64,000 nt of DNA from Collinsella bouchesdurhonensis (GTDB lineage Bacteria > Actinomycetota > Coriobacteriia > Coriobacteriales > Coriobacteriaceae), in contig NZ_LT699742.1 in NCBI RefSeq assembly GCF_900155365.1, positions 165,974 to 229,973 of the forward strand, read 5' to 3'. Of the stretch, positions 8,830 to 17,475 are shown piece after piece; positions within the stretch are counted from its first letter, which is position 1; every line of letters begins with the position of its first letter. A program made the translations under genes and the position numbers. The notes beneath the pieces were generated by a model. The model did not search any database and was not told the origin of the DNA. It worked only from the letters and a program-made list of their open reading frames with translations.

Positions 8830-9480
8830 ATGTCTGAGCTGTTCAATATAGAGAAGATCATGGTGGGCGCCGAGAAGCTTACGGCGCGCATTGCCGTGAA
8901 CGAGGGCTTGCCGACCATGACTTCGGAAGATATCGAGGCGACTGCGCGCGTCTACTATCTTGCTCCCGAGATTGCCCATCACTTGTGCCTGGGTGATGCA
9001 GGCCGTGAGTTTCAGGATTGCATGCATGAGACCGAGGTTGCCCACCTGCTGGAGCACCTGAGTGTCGAGATCATGCGCGAGACCGGTCTTGCCGGTGACA
9101 TCTCCTGCGGCCGTACGCGTCGCGTTTCGGGTGAGGACCGCACGTTTGAGGTTGAGCTTTCCTGCCCCGACGACACTTTGACGATCGGCGCTCTTTCGTC
9201 TGCCACATTCATGATGGACTGGGCGTTTTTGCATGGCAATGCCCCCGCCCCCGATTTCCCGGGCACCGTTGCGGCGCTTCGCAATTTGGTTCTTACTGTG
9301 CGTGGCGAGCAGCCGGATGCATCTGAGGCGAAGGACGAAAGCGAGGTCCCTGCGGTTATCGACACCGAGGGAGTTGCGCCGGACGCCTCCTCTGCACATG
9401 TGGACGCCGTGTTTGGTGGGGCTGCTGCCGAGGGATCTTGCGCCTCGCATGAGGACGTGGACCCAACGCCTCTCGGCTAG
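8830..9480 (+). CDS. Hypothetical protein resembling the cyanophycin-synthetase N-terminal domain
   Basis: I do not firmly recognise this 216-residue protein. Residues about 65-90 (AHLLEHLSVEIMRETG) resemble the conserved HxxEHxALELQ helix in the N-terminal domain of cyanophycin synthetase-like proteins. Residues 1-165 look like one compact domain; the last 45 are acidic and low complexity. There is no signal peptide or membrane segment. The start follows AGGAGGAG. It lies 12 bp behind the CNNM/CorC gene and probably shares its transcript. No Mur-ligase or ATP-grasp domain is attached, so it cannot be a complete cyanophycin synthetase. The function is unknown. Confidence 0.6.
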   Translation: MSELFNIEKIMVGAEKLTARIAVNEGLPTMTSEDIEATARVYYLAPEIAHHLCLGDAGREFQDCMHETEVAHLLEHLSVEIMRETGLAGDISCGRTRRVSGEDRTFEVELSCPDDTLTIGALSSATFMMDWAFLHGNAPAPDFPGTVAALRNLVLTVRGEQPDASEAKDESEVPAVIDTEGVAPDASSAHVDAVFGGAAAEGSCASHEDVDPTPLG

Positions 9481-9578
9481 GCGTCGCTAATAGCCGATCG
9501 GTCACATTGTCGCGCCCAAGCGACAGGTGGGTATAATGGAACAACATTCGATGGAGTCTCTCCTTGGGAGGAAACGAC

Positions 9579-9968
9579 ATGGGTAAAGCATTTAACTTCG
9601 CAGCGGGCGCTTTCTTCGGTGCTGCCGCAGGCACGATTGCCGGCATCATGCTCGCTCCGCGCTCTGGCGCCGAGACGCGCGCGATGGCAGCCGATATTGC
9701 CAACGACGCGTGGGATAACGCCCGCGACGCCTACGAGCAGGGCGTTGACCAGGCTCGTACTGCCGCAACCGATTTCGGCCCCATGGTTGACGCCAAGACC
9801 GATGAGCTTCGCGCCAAGGTCGATCTTGCTCGTGAGCGCATGGACCAGCTGCGCGAGCAGCTCAACGATGCTATTGCCGGCGGTACGGTGACCCCTGCTG
9901 CCGACGTGGTTGTCGAGACGGTTGAGGATGAACCCGCCGTCGATACCGAGGCAGCTTCCGAGGCATAA
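9579..9968 (+). CDS. YtxH-domain small envelope protein
   Basis: The 129-residue protein starts with a single hydrophobic glycine/alanine-rich segment (FAAGAFFGAAAGTIAGIMLAP). A PRSG turn and a long amphipathic helix follow, the layout of YtxH-like general-stress proteins. It is probably a membrane-anchored small protein with a coiled cytoplasmic or surface helix. The ATG at 9579 follows GGGAGGAAA. Its stop is directly followed by the ATG of the PRC-barrel gene at 9969 (no gap), so the two are translationally linked. Confidence 0.75.
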   Translation: MGKAFNFAAGAFFGAAAGTIAGIMLAPRSGAETRAMAADIANDAWDNARDAYEQGVDQARTAATDFGPMVDAKTDELRAKVDLARERMDQLREQLNDAIAGGTVTPAADVVVETVEDEPAVDTEAASEA

Positions 9969-10730
9969 ATGCTGGTAGCTGATATCCAGGGAAAGCGTAT
10001 CTATCGCATTCCCGCACCTGATAAACGGCTGGATAAAAACGGTGCACCCAAAGAGCCCAAAAAGCTCGGAAGGGTGCACTTTCCCGTGTTTACGCCCAAT
10101 GGGACACGCGTTGTTGGCTTTATGATCAAGTTGCCCGATATCGTGGGCATGGTCAAACAACCCGATAAGTTTGTTCCCCTCGATGCCCTCGAGATGTATG
10201 AAGGCGTGCCGTGCGTGGTCGACACAAAAGAGAATTTCGATGCGCCGGCTGCAAAGCGACTGGGTATCGACCTCGATCGTTGCCTTATTTGGACAGGCAT
10301 GGACGTGCGTACCAAATCGGGCAAGTCCGTTGGGTATTGCGCAGAGGCCGCCTTTGATTCAAAGACCGGTGAGGTTGACCATTTCCAGCTTACGGGCGGT
10401 ATGGCTTCGAGTGCGCTTCTGGGTGATATCCAGATGCCGGCGTCTTACCTCAAGGGGTATCGTGACGGCGCGATGATTGTGGCCGACGAGGTTCTCGACC
10501 TTAGCTTCTCCGGCGGCGCTGCGGCGCATGCCGCCGAGGCGAGCGTGGCTGTGTCTACCAAGGTCAAGGCGGGGGCAAAGGTTCTGGACGACAAGGGCTC
10601 GGTTGCCCTCGATCGGGGCTCGAAGGCATTGGGCAAACAGTTGGGCCGCACCAAGGGCATGTTTAAATCGTTCGCAGCCGAATATAAGAAGGCAGCGGGC
10701 ACACCGGCAAAAAAGAAGCGCGCAAAGTAA
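9969..10730 (+). CDS. PRC-barrel domain protein
   Basis: The 253-residue protein has a PRC-barrel-like beta fold in about residues 1-170. It includes LGRVHFPVFTPNGTRVVGFMI, taken as one barrel, and TGEVDHFQLTGG, taken as a second. A basic helical tail ends in AKKKRAK. PRC barrels are protein-interaction or RNA-interaction modules in RimM, photosynthetic reaction centres and many envelope proteins. No signal peptide is seen. It starts immediately after the YtxH gene without its own strong ribosome binding site, which suggests coupled translation. The deacetylase-like gene follows by 40 bp. Its role is unknown; an adaptor for the neighbouring envelope proteins is a guess. Confidence 0.65.
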   Translation: MLVADIQGKRIYRIPAPDKRLDKNGAPKEPKKLGRVHFPVFTPNGTRVVGFMIKLPDIVGMVKQPDKFVPLDALEMYEGVPCVVDTKENFDAPAAKRLGIDLDRCLIWTGMDVRTKSGKSVGYCAEAAFDSKTGEVDHFQLTGGMASSALLGDIQMPASYLKGYRDGAMIVADEVLDLSFSGGAAAHAAEASVAVSTKVKAGAKVLDDKGSVALDRGSKALGKQLGRTKGMFKSFAAEYKKAAGTPAKKKRAK

Positions 10731-10770
10731 CGTCGATCGCGGATCGCGAAAGAAGGGGAGGGGATACGCA

Positions 10771-12159
10771 TTGCCTCAATACACCACGTCCTACTCCACG
10801 CATAAAAAACGACCCACCTATCGGCATGCGCCCGTAGGTCAGCAGCTTCCGTCTTCGGCACGTCGCCGTGCTAAGAAGCCGGGGGCTACGTATCTGCACC
10901 ATACACAGGGATTTGGACGCAGCAATCGACGCCGCAACATGCGTCCCAACAAGCGCAACCCATACGCATTTATTGCAGTGGGCTGTGCGTTCCTGCTGTT
11001 TGTTGCCGCTGTTATCGGCTACACCAATCGCACGGTCGACGTGGAGCTCAATGGTTCGACGGTTCAAGTGCGTATCAATTCGACGATCGAGCAGCTCATC
11101 GATAGCCAGAACATCGAGGTTCGCGCTGGCAATTTGCTGGCGGTGGACGATTCTGTGCTCACCAAGCGCGGCGGCGAGAAGATTTCGGTCAAACTGGGCA
11201 AGAAACAGATCGAGAACAGCAAGCTTTCTTCGATTAAGCTTACTGGCGGCGAGAAACTTACCATCGCAAATGGTCGCGACACGTACGAGGAGCACGATAT
11301 CAAGGCGACCACCATCCAACCGACCATTTCCTTTGAGGGGTCGGGAGCCATCCAGTACGTGAAAACTTGGGGCGAGGCTGGTCGTAGTGAGGTTTGGACC
11401 GGTAAGACTTCTGGCAAGACGCAAGACCGTGGCGCGGTGAAAAAGCCGGTAAATGCCGTGGTGGCTTGCGCATCGGTTAAACCAAAGTCCGGAAAGTACG
11501 TGGCCCTTACCTTTAACAGTGCGCCGAGCAAATATACCGATCAGATTCTCGAGGTTCTTAAAGAGAAAGGCGTTACCGCAACCTTTTTCTTGAGTTCGGA
11601 TAACGCTTCTACCTATGCGGGCAAGGCGCGCGCTATCGCGGATGCTGGTTGTGAAGTGGGCCTGTATGCCTCATTGGGCGACAAGACGGGCGATTCGCTT
11701 CGCAATGCCTTGGCAAAGGGGCTCGACGCAGTGAGTTCTGCAACGGGTACCAAGACGGCTCTTGTTCGTTCGGCCGATGGCCGCATGAGCGAAGAGCAGT
11801 GGGCGACGACTATGGATCTGATGGGCGCTGCCGTGTCTTGGAGCTTTGACTCGGGCGATTGGCTGCGTCCGGGTGTCGACAGCGTTGTCGAGACCGTTAC
11901 CGGCTCGGTTTCGAATGGCAACATCGTGTCCATGACGGATAACGATGAGACGTCGGCCCAGACTGTCGAGGCGCTGCCGCAGATTATCGATAAGCTTTTG
12001 GCAGATGGTTATACGTTCGTGACGCTTGACGACCTGATTGCCACCGACAAAGACCTCAAGGGTGCAATCGACCTGTCGCAGGCATCGATGCCCGAGGGCG
12101 CCACCCTTCCCGCGCTGCCTGCGCAGTCCGATGATGATGCGGATGCGACGACCGAATAG
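10771..12159 (+). CDS. Membrane-anchored polysaccharide deacetylase-like pseudoenzyme
   Basis: A TTG start at 10771 behind GGGGAGGGG gives 462 residues. The parts are a basic cytoplasmic N-tail, one transmembrane helix (about 68-88), a beta-rich region related to G5/DUF348 repeats (about 90-240), and a NodB-type fold (about 245-420). The catalytic NodB motifs are all missing. TFDDGP reads TFNSAP (247-252), the HxxxH metal motif reads LYASLGD, RxPYG reads RSADG, and MHDG reads MTDND. The downstream paralogue keeps all of them with the same domain order. It is therefore probably a non-catalytic glycan-binding or regulatory paralogue. It starts 40 bp after the PRC-barrel gene. Confidence 0.85.
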   Translation: MPQYTTSYSTHKKRPTYRHAPVGQQLPSSARRRAKKPGATYLHHTQGFGRSNRRRNMRPNKRNPYAFIAVGCAFLLFVAAVIGYTNRTVDVELNGSTVQVRINSTIEQLIDSQNIEVRAGNLLAVDDSVLTKRGGEKISVKLGKKQIENSKLSSIKLTGGEKLTIANGRDTYEEHDIKATTIQPTISFEGSGAIQYVKTWGEAGRSEVWTGKTSGKTQDRGAVKKPVNAVVACASVKPKSGKYVALTFNSAPSKYTDQILEVLKEKGVTATFFLSSDNASTYAGKARAIADAGCEVGLYASLGDKTGDSLRNALAKGLDAVSSATGTKTALVRSADGRMSEEQWATTMDLMGAAVSWSFDSGDWLRPGVDSVVETVTGSVSNGNIVSMTDNDETSAQTVEALPQIIDKLLADGYTFVTLDDLIATDKDLKGAIDLSQASMPEGATLPALPAQSDDDADATTE

Positions 12160-12291
12160 ACCATCCGCATCGTGTGGTGCCTTTCCGTACTGTTAGATGA
12201 CGAATTTGTAACTGTCGTGCCAACCTATGCGCTGCTACACTCATGCCAAAAAAGCATGATGGGGCGTTTGACATGGTAAGGGCGAGGCAAC

Positions 12292-13794
12292 ATGACCCAG
12301 GATATTCGGGGACAAAAGCATACCGATAAGAGCGGGGCGCCTCAGGCGAAGCCGCAGATGCATCATGGACCCGCGGCTCCGTCTTGGCCGCATGCGTCGG
12401 GCCATGAACCCCGGCGCTATAAAGCGGCGGGCACCGCTCGCGTATACGGCGTTCCCGGCAAATCTACGCAAACGCATCGGAAAGATGCGGGCGCCTCTAG
12501 GCCGGCGAAGCTTCATGTGCCCTTGCCCGTTGGTAGCTCGAAAGCAAGCGCCGTTGCCTCTCTCAAGAAATCGAAGTTTACGGTTTCCTCGGGCGGTCAC
12601 ACCGACCGCAGCCGTATTCCCCTCGTCGTGCTTTGCGTCCTTGTGGTCTTGATTGGCGCCGGAGTGGGCTGGATGTGGTTTCTTCGTCCCGTGCACATTA
12701 CAGTAAATGACCAGGCAAAACAGGTCCGCATCGGAACGTCGCTCGACAAGTACCTAGCCGACAACAACTACTTTGATGCGCAGCCGGGCAAACTGCTTTC
12801 GGTGGGTGGAAACGTGATTGACGAGCGCGGGGGCGATCGCTGCGCGGTGAGCTTGAACGGCCGGGAGGTCAAACTCTCCGATGCCTCTTCGCTCAAACTT
12901 GAGGATGGAAATACCGTCACGGTGGGCAATGGCGCGGATGCGACAGAAGAGCACTCCGAGGAGACGGTGACGATGGCTCCCGGCATCCAGATGGAGAAGG
13001 GCGGGGCTATTCAGTTTGTCTCCCAATGGGGAAAAGCCGGGAAAAAGAAGGTGTGGCACGGTAAGACTTCCGGCGAGACGGTGGATAAGGAAGTGGTGCA
13101 GGAGGCAACCGATATGAAGATCGCTTCGCTCACGCCCAAGCCTTCTGATGGCGGTAAATACATCGCCTTGACTTTTGACGATGGTCCTTCGTCCTATACT
13201 CAGCAAATTCTCGACATCCTGGCGCAAAAGGGTGTGCATGCCACTTTCTACAACCTTGGTAATCAGGCGGGCAAAAGCCCTTCTCTCACAAAAGCCGTGC
13301 TTGACGGGGGTCATGAGCTGGCAAGCCATACTAATCAACATCAAAATCTTCCAACGCTGGGCAAAGATGATCTTCGTTCCGAGATCACGAGCGCATTTGA
13401 TGTTCTCGAGAAGGCTTCGGGCAAACGCCAGCAGATGATTCGCGCACCTTATGGAGCATTCACGGATACGGAATGGGCGCGCTCGGCAGATCTGATTAGC
13501 TGCAACGTGCTGTGGAACATCGATACGCTGGACTGGAAGCGCCCAGGCGCCGCTGCCATTACCGATATGGTCCTTTCCCATGCGTTCAATGGGTCTATCG
13601 TGCTCATGCACGACGGCGGGGGTGACCGTTCCCAGGATATCGAGGCGCTGCCCCATATCATCGATAAACTCAAGGCGCAAGGCTATACGTTCCTTACGGT
13701 CTCGGAGCTCATGGCAAAAGACGGCCGTTTCCCTAAGGACGTGGTGAAGGGGACGGTTTCGATGCCCAAAGATGCTGTCTTGCCCGAAAAATAA
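12292..13794 (+). CDS. Membrane-anchored polysaccharide deacetylase (NodB family)
   Basis: The 500-residue protein has a long basic, disordered N-tail (about 1-100), one transmembrane helix (about 105-127), a beta-rich stalk (about 128-285) and a C-terminal NodB domain. Catalytic motifs are complete: TFDDGP at 294-299, HTNQH at 346-350, RAPYG at 384-388, and LMHDG around 438-442. Such carbohydrate esterase family 4 enzymes deacetylate N-acetylglucosamine in peptidoglycan or surface glycans, often giving lysozyme resistance. The active site would face outside. The ATG follows AAGGGCGAGG. It is separated by 132 bp from its inactive paralogue, and the pair is an evident tandem duplication. Confidence 0.9.
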   Translation: MTQDIRGQKHTDKSGAPQAKPQMHHGPAAPSWPHASGHEPRRYKAAGTARVYGVPGKSTQTHRKDAGASRPAKLHVPLPVGSSKASAVASLKKSKFTVSSGGHTDRSRIPLVVLCVLVVLIGAGVGWMWFLRPVHITVNDQAKQVRIGTSLDKYLADNNYFDAQPGKLLSVGGNVIDERGGDRCAVSLNGREVKLSDASSLKLEDGNTVTVGNGADATEEHSEETVTMAPGIQMEKGGAIQFVSQWGKAGKKKVWHGKTSGETVDKEVVQEATDMKIASLTPKPSDGGKYIALTFDDGPSSYTQQILDILAQKGVHATFYNLGNQAGKSPSLTKAVLDGGHELASHTNQHQNLPTLGKDDLRSEITSAFDVLEKASGKRQQMIRAPYGAFTDTEWARSADLISCNVLWNIDTLDWKRPGAAAITDMVLSHAFNGSIVLMHDGGGDRSQDIEALPHIIDKLKAQGYTFLTVSELMAKDGRFPKDVVKGTVSMPKDAVLPEK

Positions 13795-13857
13795 CAAGCT
13801 GGGTTTTGTTATGCGCGCGTTATCGTTTGGTATAGCGCACGTCTGTATGAAAGAATG

Positions 13858-13888
13858 TTGCTTCCCGGTGCATTTTGGATGCTATAGT
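13858..13888 (+). promoter_or_regulatory. Candidate promoter of the MgtE-like/NRMT operon
   Basis: TTGCTT (13858-13863) and TATAGT (13883-13888) are spaced 19 bp apart. Transcription from here would produce a leader of about 290 nt before the start codon at 14187. Confidence 0.4.
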
Positions 13889-13894
13889 TAGAGC

Positions 13895-14186
13895 GCTCAT
13901 GGCCTTTTGCCGGTGCGAAATGTCCTTCTTGGCGAAGGTCCTTTTGTGCCTGGCGGCATGCCATGAATTTGATCGTAGGGTTAGAAGAAAGGCAACAGGT
14001 GAAATCTAAACCCCGACCACACAGTAGCTAACCCCTGCGAGTGCTCTTTGGTAGCTGGGCTGCACAGAAGACGCGCGCATGGGGTGACTTGCGCCGCACT
14101 TTAGCGTATGGCCGACAGCTGCATATATGCATCATCCGTTCCCTGGGCGTTTTGCGCCGTAAGGACCGAACAAGCATAGGAGCACT
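13895..14186 (+). promoter_or_regulatory. Long structured 5' leader, candidate cis-regulatory RNA
   Basis: This non-coding stretch precedes the magnesium-type genes. GGGTTAG (13978-13984) can pair perfectly with CTAACCC (14028-14034), or alternatively with TCTAAACCC (14005-14013). The ACCCCTGCG at 14031-14039 can instead pair with CGCA-T-GGGGT (14076-14085). These pairings exclude each other, as in riboswitches. A small GGCG/CGCC hairpin lies shortly before the ribosome binding site. It does not match the M-box (ykoK) or yybP-ykoY consensus as I remember them. Its function as a metal-responsive leader is inference. Confidence 0.45.
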
Positions 14187-16037
14187 ATGAACTATCTCTC
14201 CGAAATGCTCAAACTGCCCGTTATCGACTCGACGGGTGAAAAAATGGGTGTCGTCAACGACCTGGGCATCGCCACGGGCGAGGTCTTCCCACGCGTTACG
14301 TCGTTGGCCTTCCAGGGCCCGTCCAAGACGCCCTTCATGATCTCTTGGCGTAAATACGTCGACCATTTTGACGATGACGGCGTGTATCTCAAATATCCCT
14401 CGACCGACATTCGCTTCTCCTACTTGCAGCCCGATGAGGTGCTGTTGGCGCGCGACATCATGAACAAACAGATCGTGGACACGCAGGGCATGAAGGTCGT
14501 GCGCGTAAACGATATCAAGCTTTCCGCTTCGGGCGAAAACCAGCTGCGTTTGCTGGGCGCCGAAGTGGGGGCTCGCGGACTGCTGCGAGCATTGCATCCC
14601 GCCATCGAGCGCGCGGTTTCTGCTGTGGCAAAGGCCTTGGGCAAGCCGCTGCCCGAGGATATCATTGCCTGGTCGTATATGGATCTGCTGGAGCGCAGTA
14701 CACAGCAGATAAAGCTCTCCGTTTCGCATAAGACTCTTGGCGAGCTGCACCCGGCAGATATCGCCGACATTATCGAGCAGCTCGACCCGCGCCTGCGCAG
14801 CCAGGTTTTTGCACAGCTCGATACGTCTCAGGCTGCCGAGGCCATTACAGAGCTTGATGACGACGAGCTGGTTGCCGAGATGCTCGAGGGTCTTTCCGAT
14901 CGCGATGCATCCTCGATGCTCGCCATGATGGACCCGGACGACGCTGCCGCCTTGATTGACGAGCTGGATTACGAGAAGGCCGAAAAGCTTCTGCGCTTGA
15001 TGGGCGTCAAGGAGGAGAAGGCCATTCGAACCCTTTTGGGTTACGAGGACGATACCGCCGGCCGTATCATGACCTCCGAGTTCGTGGCGCTTCCCGGAAC
15101 GGCCACCGTGGCCGATGCCGTCAATGCCCTTAAGCGCTTGGATGAAGACTTCGAGAGCGTCTACTACCTGTACACTACCGATGCCGACGGTGTTCTTTCC
15201 GGCGTTCTTTCCATGCGCGCCTTGGTGATTGCCGAGTCGGATGAGCTTTTGCGCGACCTTGCCTATCGCGACGTGGTTTATGTCGAGCCCGATCGCGACC
15301 AGGAGGAAGTAGCCGAGGAGATGTCAAAGTACAACCTTGCTGCCATTCCTGTTTGCGATGAGAATCGTCACATCTTGGGCATCGTCACCGTTGACGATGC
15401 AATGGACGTCATGACCGAGGAGCACCAGGAAGACCTGCAGATCGCCGGTGTTTCTGCCAGTGGTGAAAACACGACGGGCGAGACCTCGCATGCCATAGCG
15501 TGGTTTGTGCAGCGCCAGTACTGGATTGTGGTGTGGGCTGTGTGCTCCGTCATCATGGCCTCGGTGCTCAATACCCTTTGCGATAACTCGATGCTGTTTA
15601 TTTTCCCCATGTGCGCGATGCCGGTGGTGCTTCTCGCTGCGACGCGTATGGTTGCGTTTGTGAAGAACTTCTTCCTCGAAAACGACGACGGCGATGACGA
15701 GAAACGCCCCTACCTGTGGTTCTGGCTGCAAAACACGGTGACTGGCTTAATCCTTGCCCTGGTCGTGTATCTGTGCGGCCAGCTTGTTGCCACCGCGGCG
15801 TTCACCGATATCACGGTCTGGAAGGCACAGCTGTTCATTTCGTGCTTTAACGTTGCCGCACTCGTGACGCTGCTTTCGTCCATGAGCTCTGTTATCTATC
15901 TCAAGGTGCTGTATTGGTGCGATGAGCACGATAAGGCCGTTTCGGGCACGGCGATGCAGCTTACTTCGGTGCTTATCTCAGCAGTTCTTTTCTCTGCGCT
16001 TGCCGTACTGGCGATAGTTAGCATCATGGGGGCGTAA
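14187..16037 (+). CDS. MgtE-like protein: PRC barrel, MgtE N-domain, CBS pair and divergent membrane domain
   Basis: The 616-residue protein begins with a PRC-barrel-like domain (about 5-85). An MgtE_N superhelical domain follows (about 180-285, with PADIADIIEQL), then two CBS domains (about 290-410) and five hydrophobic segments (about 435-615). True MgtE channels have the same cytosolic parts but carry a GGNxGxQ-type pore motif, which I do not see here. The cytosolic part probably senses Mg2+ and the membrane part may serve as a partner or regulator of the transporter encoded next. Its TAA stop overlaps the ATG of the NRMT-type gene by one base, so the two are translationally coupled. The start follows ATAGGAG. 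Confidence 0.85.
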   Translation: MNYLSEMLKLPVIDSTGEKMGVVNDLGIATGEVFPRVTSLAFQGPSKTPFMISWRKYVDHFDDDGVYLKYPSTDIRFSYLQPDEVLLARDIMNKQIVDTQGMKVVRVNDIKLSASGENQLRLLGAEVGARGLLRALHPAIERAVSAVAKALGKPLPEDIIAWSYMDLLERSTQQIKLSVSHKTLGELHPADIADIIEQLDPRLRSQVFAQLDTSQAAEAITELDDDELVAEMLEGLSDRDASSMLAMMDPDDAAALIDELDYEKAEKLLRLMGVKEEKAIRTLLGYEDDTAGRIMTSEFVALPGTATVADAVNALKRLDEDFESVYYLYTTDADGVLSGVLSMRALVIAESDELLRDLAYRDVVYVEPDRDQEEVAEEMSKYNLAAIPVCDENRHILGIVTVDDAMDVMTEEHQEDLQIAGVSASGENTTGETSHAIAWFVQRQYWIVVWAVCSVIMASVLNTLCDNSMLFIFPMCAMPVVLLAATRMVAFVKNFFLENDDGDDEKRPYLWFWLQNTVTGLILALVVYLCGQLVATAAFTDITVWKAQLFISCFNVAALVTLLSSMSSVIYLKVLYWCDEHDKAVSGTAMQLTSVLISAVLFSALAVLAIVSIMGA

Positions 16038-17278
16038 TGCGCGAAGAGACCAAGAAAAAACTAACGCTGGCGGCCATCCTGGGCGCTATGGGCCCAGGCC
16101 TGCTCGCGGCGCTTTCTGGCAATGATGCTGGCGGTATCGCTACCTATTCCAGCGCGGGCGCATCGTATGGCTACCAGATGCTTTGGATGCTTCCTGTGAT
16201 GACGATTCTGTTGATCGTAACGCAAGAGACGGCCGCGCGTTGCGGATGCGTGACCGGCAAGGGTTTGGCATCCCTTATTCGCGAACGCTTTGGCGTGCGC
16301 AAGAGCGTGCTCGCAATGGCCGCCCTGCTGATTGCAAACACCGCTGTCACCATTTCTGAGTTCGCGGGTATCGCGAGCGGTCTTGCTCTATTTGGTATTC
16401 CTGCGAGTATCTCGGTGCCGCTGGTCGCCCTTCTTATCTGGCTGCTTACCATGTCGGGCAGTTTTCAGCGCATCGAGAAGATTTTGCTGTTGGTGAGCTG
16501 CGTCTTCATTGCCTATGTGGTGGCCGCCTTTATGGCTGGCCCCAACTGGGGCGAGGTTGCCTATGCGACGGTCGTGCCTTCTGTTTCGAGTGATCCCTCG
16601 TATGTCTCGCTCGTGGTGGCAACGATCGGTACCACTATCGCCCCGTGGATGATCTTTCTGGCGCAGAGCAATGTTGTTGACAAGCACGCTACTGAGGAAG
16701 ATTTGACTCTTCAACGCATCGATGCCGTGAGCGGTTCTGTCACAGCAGACATCATTGCTTGGTTCATCATCATCACGACGGGAACCGTGCTGTTCCCGGC
16801 GGGCATCAAGATCGCCGACGCGGCGGACGCGGCGCTCGCCCTCGAGCCTATTGCCGGCGAGTTTTCGACGGTACTGTTTGCTTCGGGCCTCGTTGCTGCG
16901 AGCTTCCTTGCAGCATGCGTGCTGCCGGGCGTCACCTCAAGCGCCATTTGCGAGGCATTTGGCTGGGAGCGCGGTGCCGACCGCACCTGGGAGGAGGCGC
17001 CGGTCTATCGAGGTCTTATTACCGGTATCGTCGCGGTATCTGCGGTGCTCGTTCTGCTGCCGGGCGTCGACCTGTTCCAGATTATGATGATCTCGCAGGT
17101 GATCAACGGCGTGCTGCTTCCTGTCGTGCTGGTATTTTTGGTATTTATCGCACAGGACAAGCACATCATGGGGCGTTATCGCAACGGTCGTGCATGGAAC
17201 GCTCTTACCTGGGCGGCTATTGGCATTATTACGGTGCTCACGGTGGTTATGTTTGTGCTCCAGGCACTTGGATATTGA
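16037..17278 (+). CDS. NRAMP-related magnesium transporter (NRMT type)
   Basis: This 413-residue protein has about eleven transmembrane helices of the NRAMP/SLC11 fold. In helix 1 the canonical DPGN metal site is replaced by DAGG (D30-G33). In helix 6 the MPHN motif is replaced by APWM. Loss of the coordinating Asn and of the Met that selects transition metals is the signature of NRMTs, described for Clostridium and for Eggerthella lenta, which carry Mg2+. The assignment rests on these substitutions and on coupling to an MgtE-like CBS protein. Transport direction would be import across the cytoplasmic membrane. A strong terminator follows at 17311, so the operon ends here. Confidence 0.88.
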   Translation: MREETKKKLTLAAILGAMGPGLLAALSGNDAGGIATYSSAGASYGYQMLWMLPVMTILLIVTQETAARCGCVTGKGLASLIRERFGVRKSVLAMAALLIANTAVTISEFAGIASGLALFGIPASISVPLVALLIWLLTMSGSFQRIEKILLLVSCVFIAYVVAAFMAGPNWGEVAYATVVPSVSSDPSYVSLVVATIGTTIAPWMIFLAQSNVVDKHATEEDLTLQRIDAVSGSVTADIIAWFIIITTGTVLFPAGIKIADAADAALALEPIAGEFSTVLFASGLVAASFLAACVLPGVTSSAICEAFGWERGADRTWEEAPVYRGLITGIVAVSAVLVLLPGVDLFQIMMISQVINGVLLPVVLVFLVFIAQDKHIMGRYRNGRAWNALTWAAIGIITVLTVVMFVLQALGY

Positions 17279-17310
17279 CGCGCGAGCTTTCGAATTCATA
17301 AGTTTGATGC

Positions 17311-17342
17311 AACGCGGCAGGGGATACCCTGCCGCGTTTTGC
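17311..17342 (+). terminator. Intrinsic terminator of the MgtE-like/NRMT operon
   Basis: A perfect 12-bp stem (AACGCGGCAGGG at 17311-17322, complement at 17327-17338) with a 4-nt loop is followed by TTTTGC. Confidence 0.85.
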
Positions 17343-17475
17343 TATTTTCGTATGCTTACGGAGACTTTCGCAACGTTTATCGATAATAAGGTTGTTATCT
17401 GCACTTCTCTCTTATACTAGACAAGATGCAAAAAATACCCAGTTGAGAAACGTTGCATCGATCGGAGGCATGCGT

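Noticed and set aside
13895..14186. M-box or yybP-ykoY riboswitch before the MgtE-like gene
   Set aside because: The conserved core sequences as I remember them are not present; only alternative pairings are seen.
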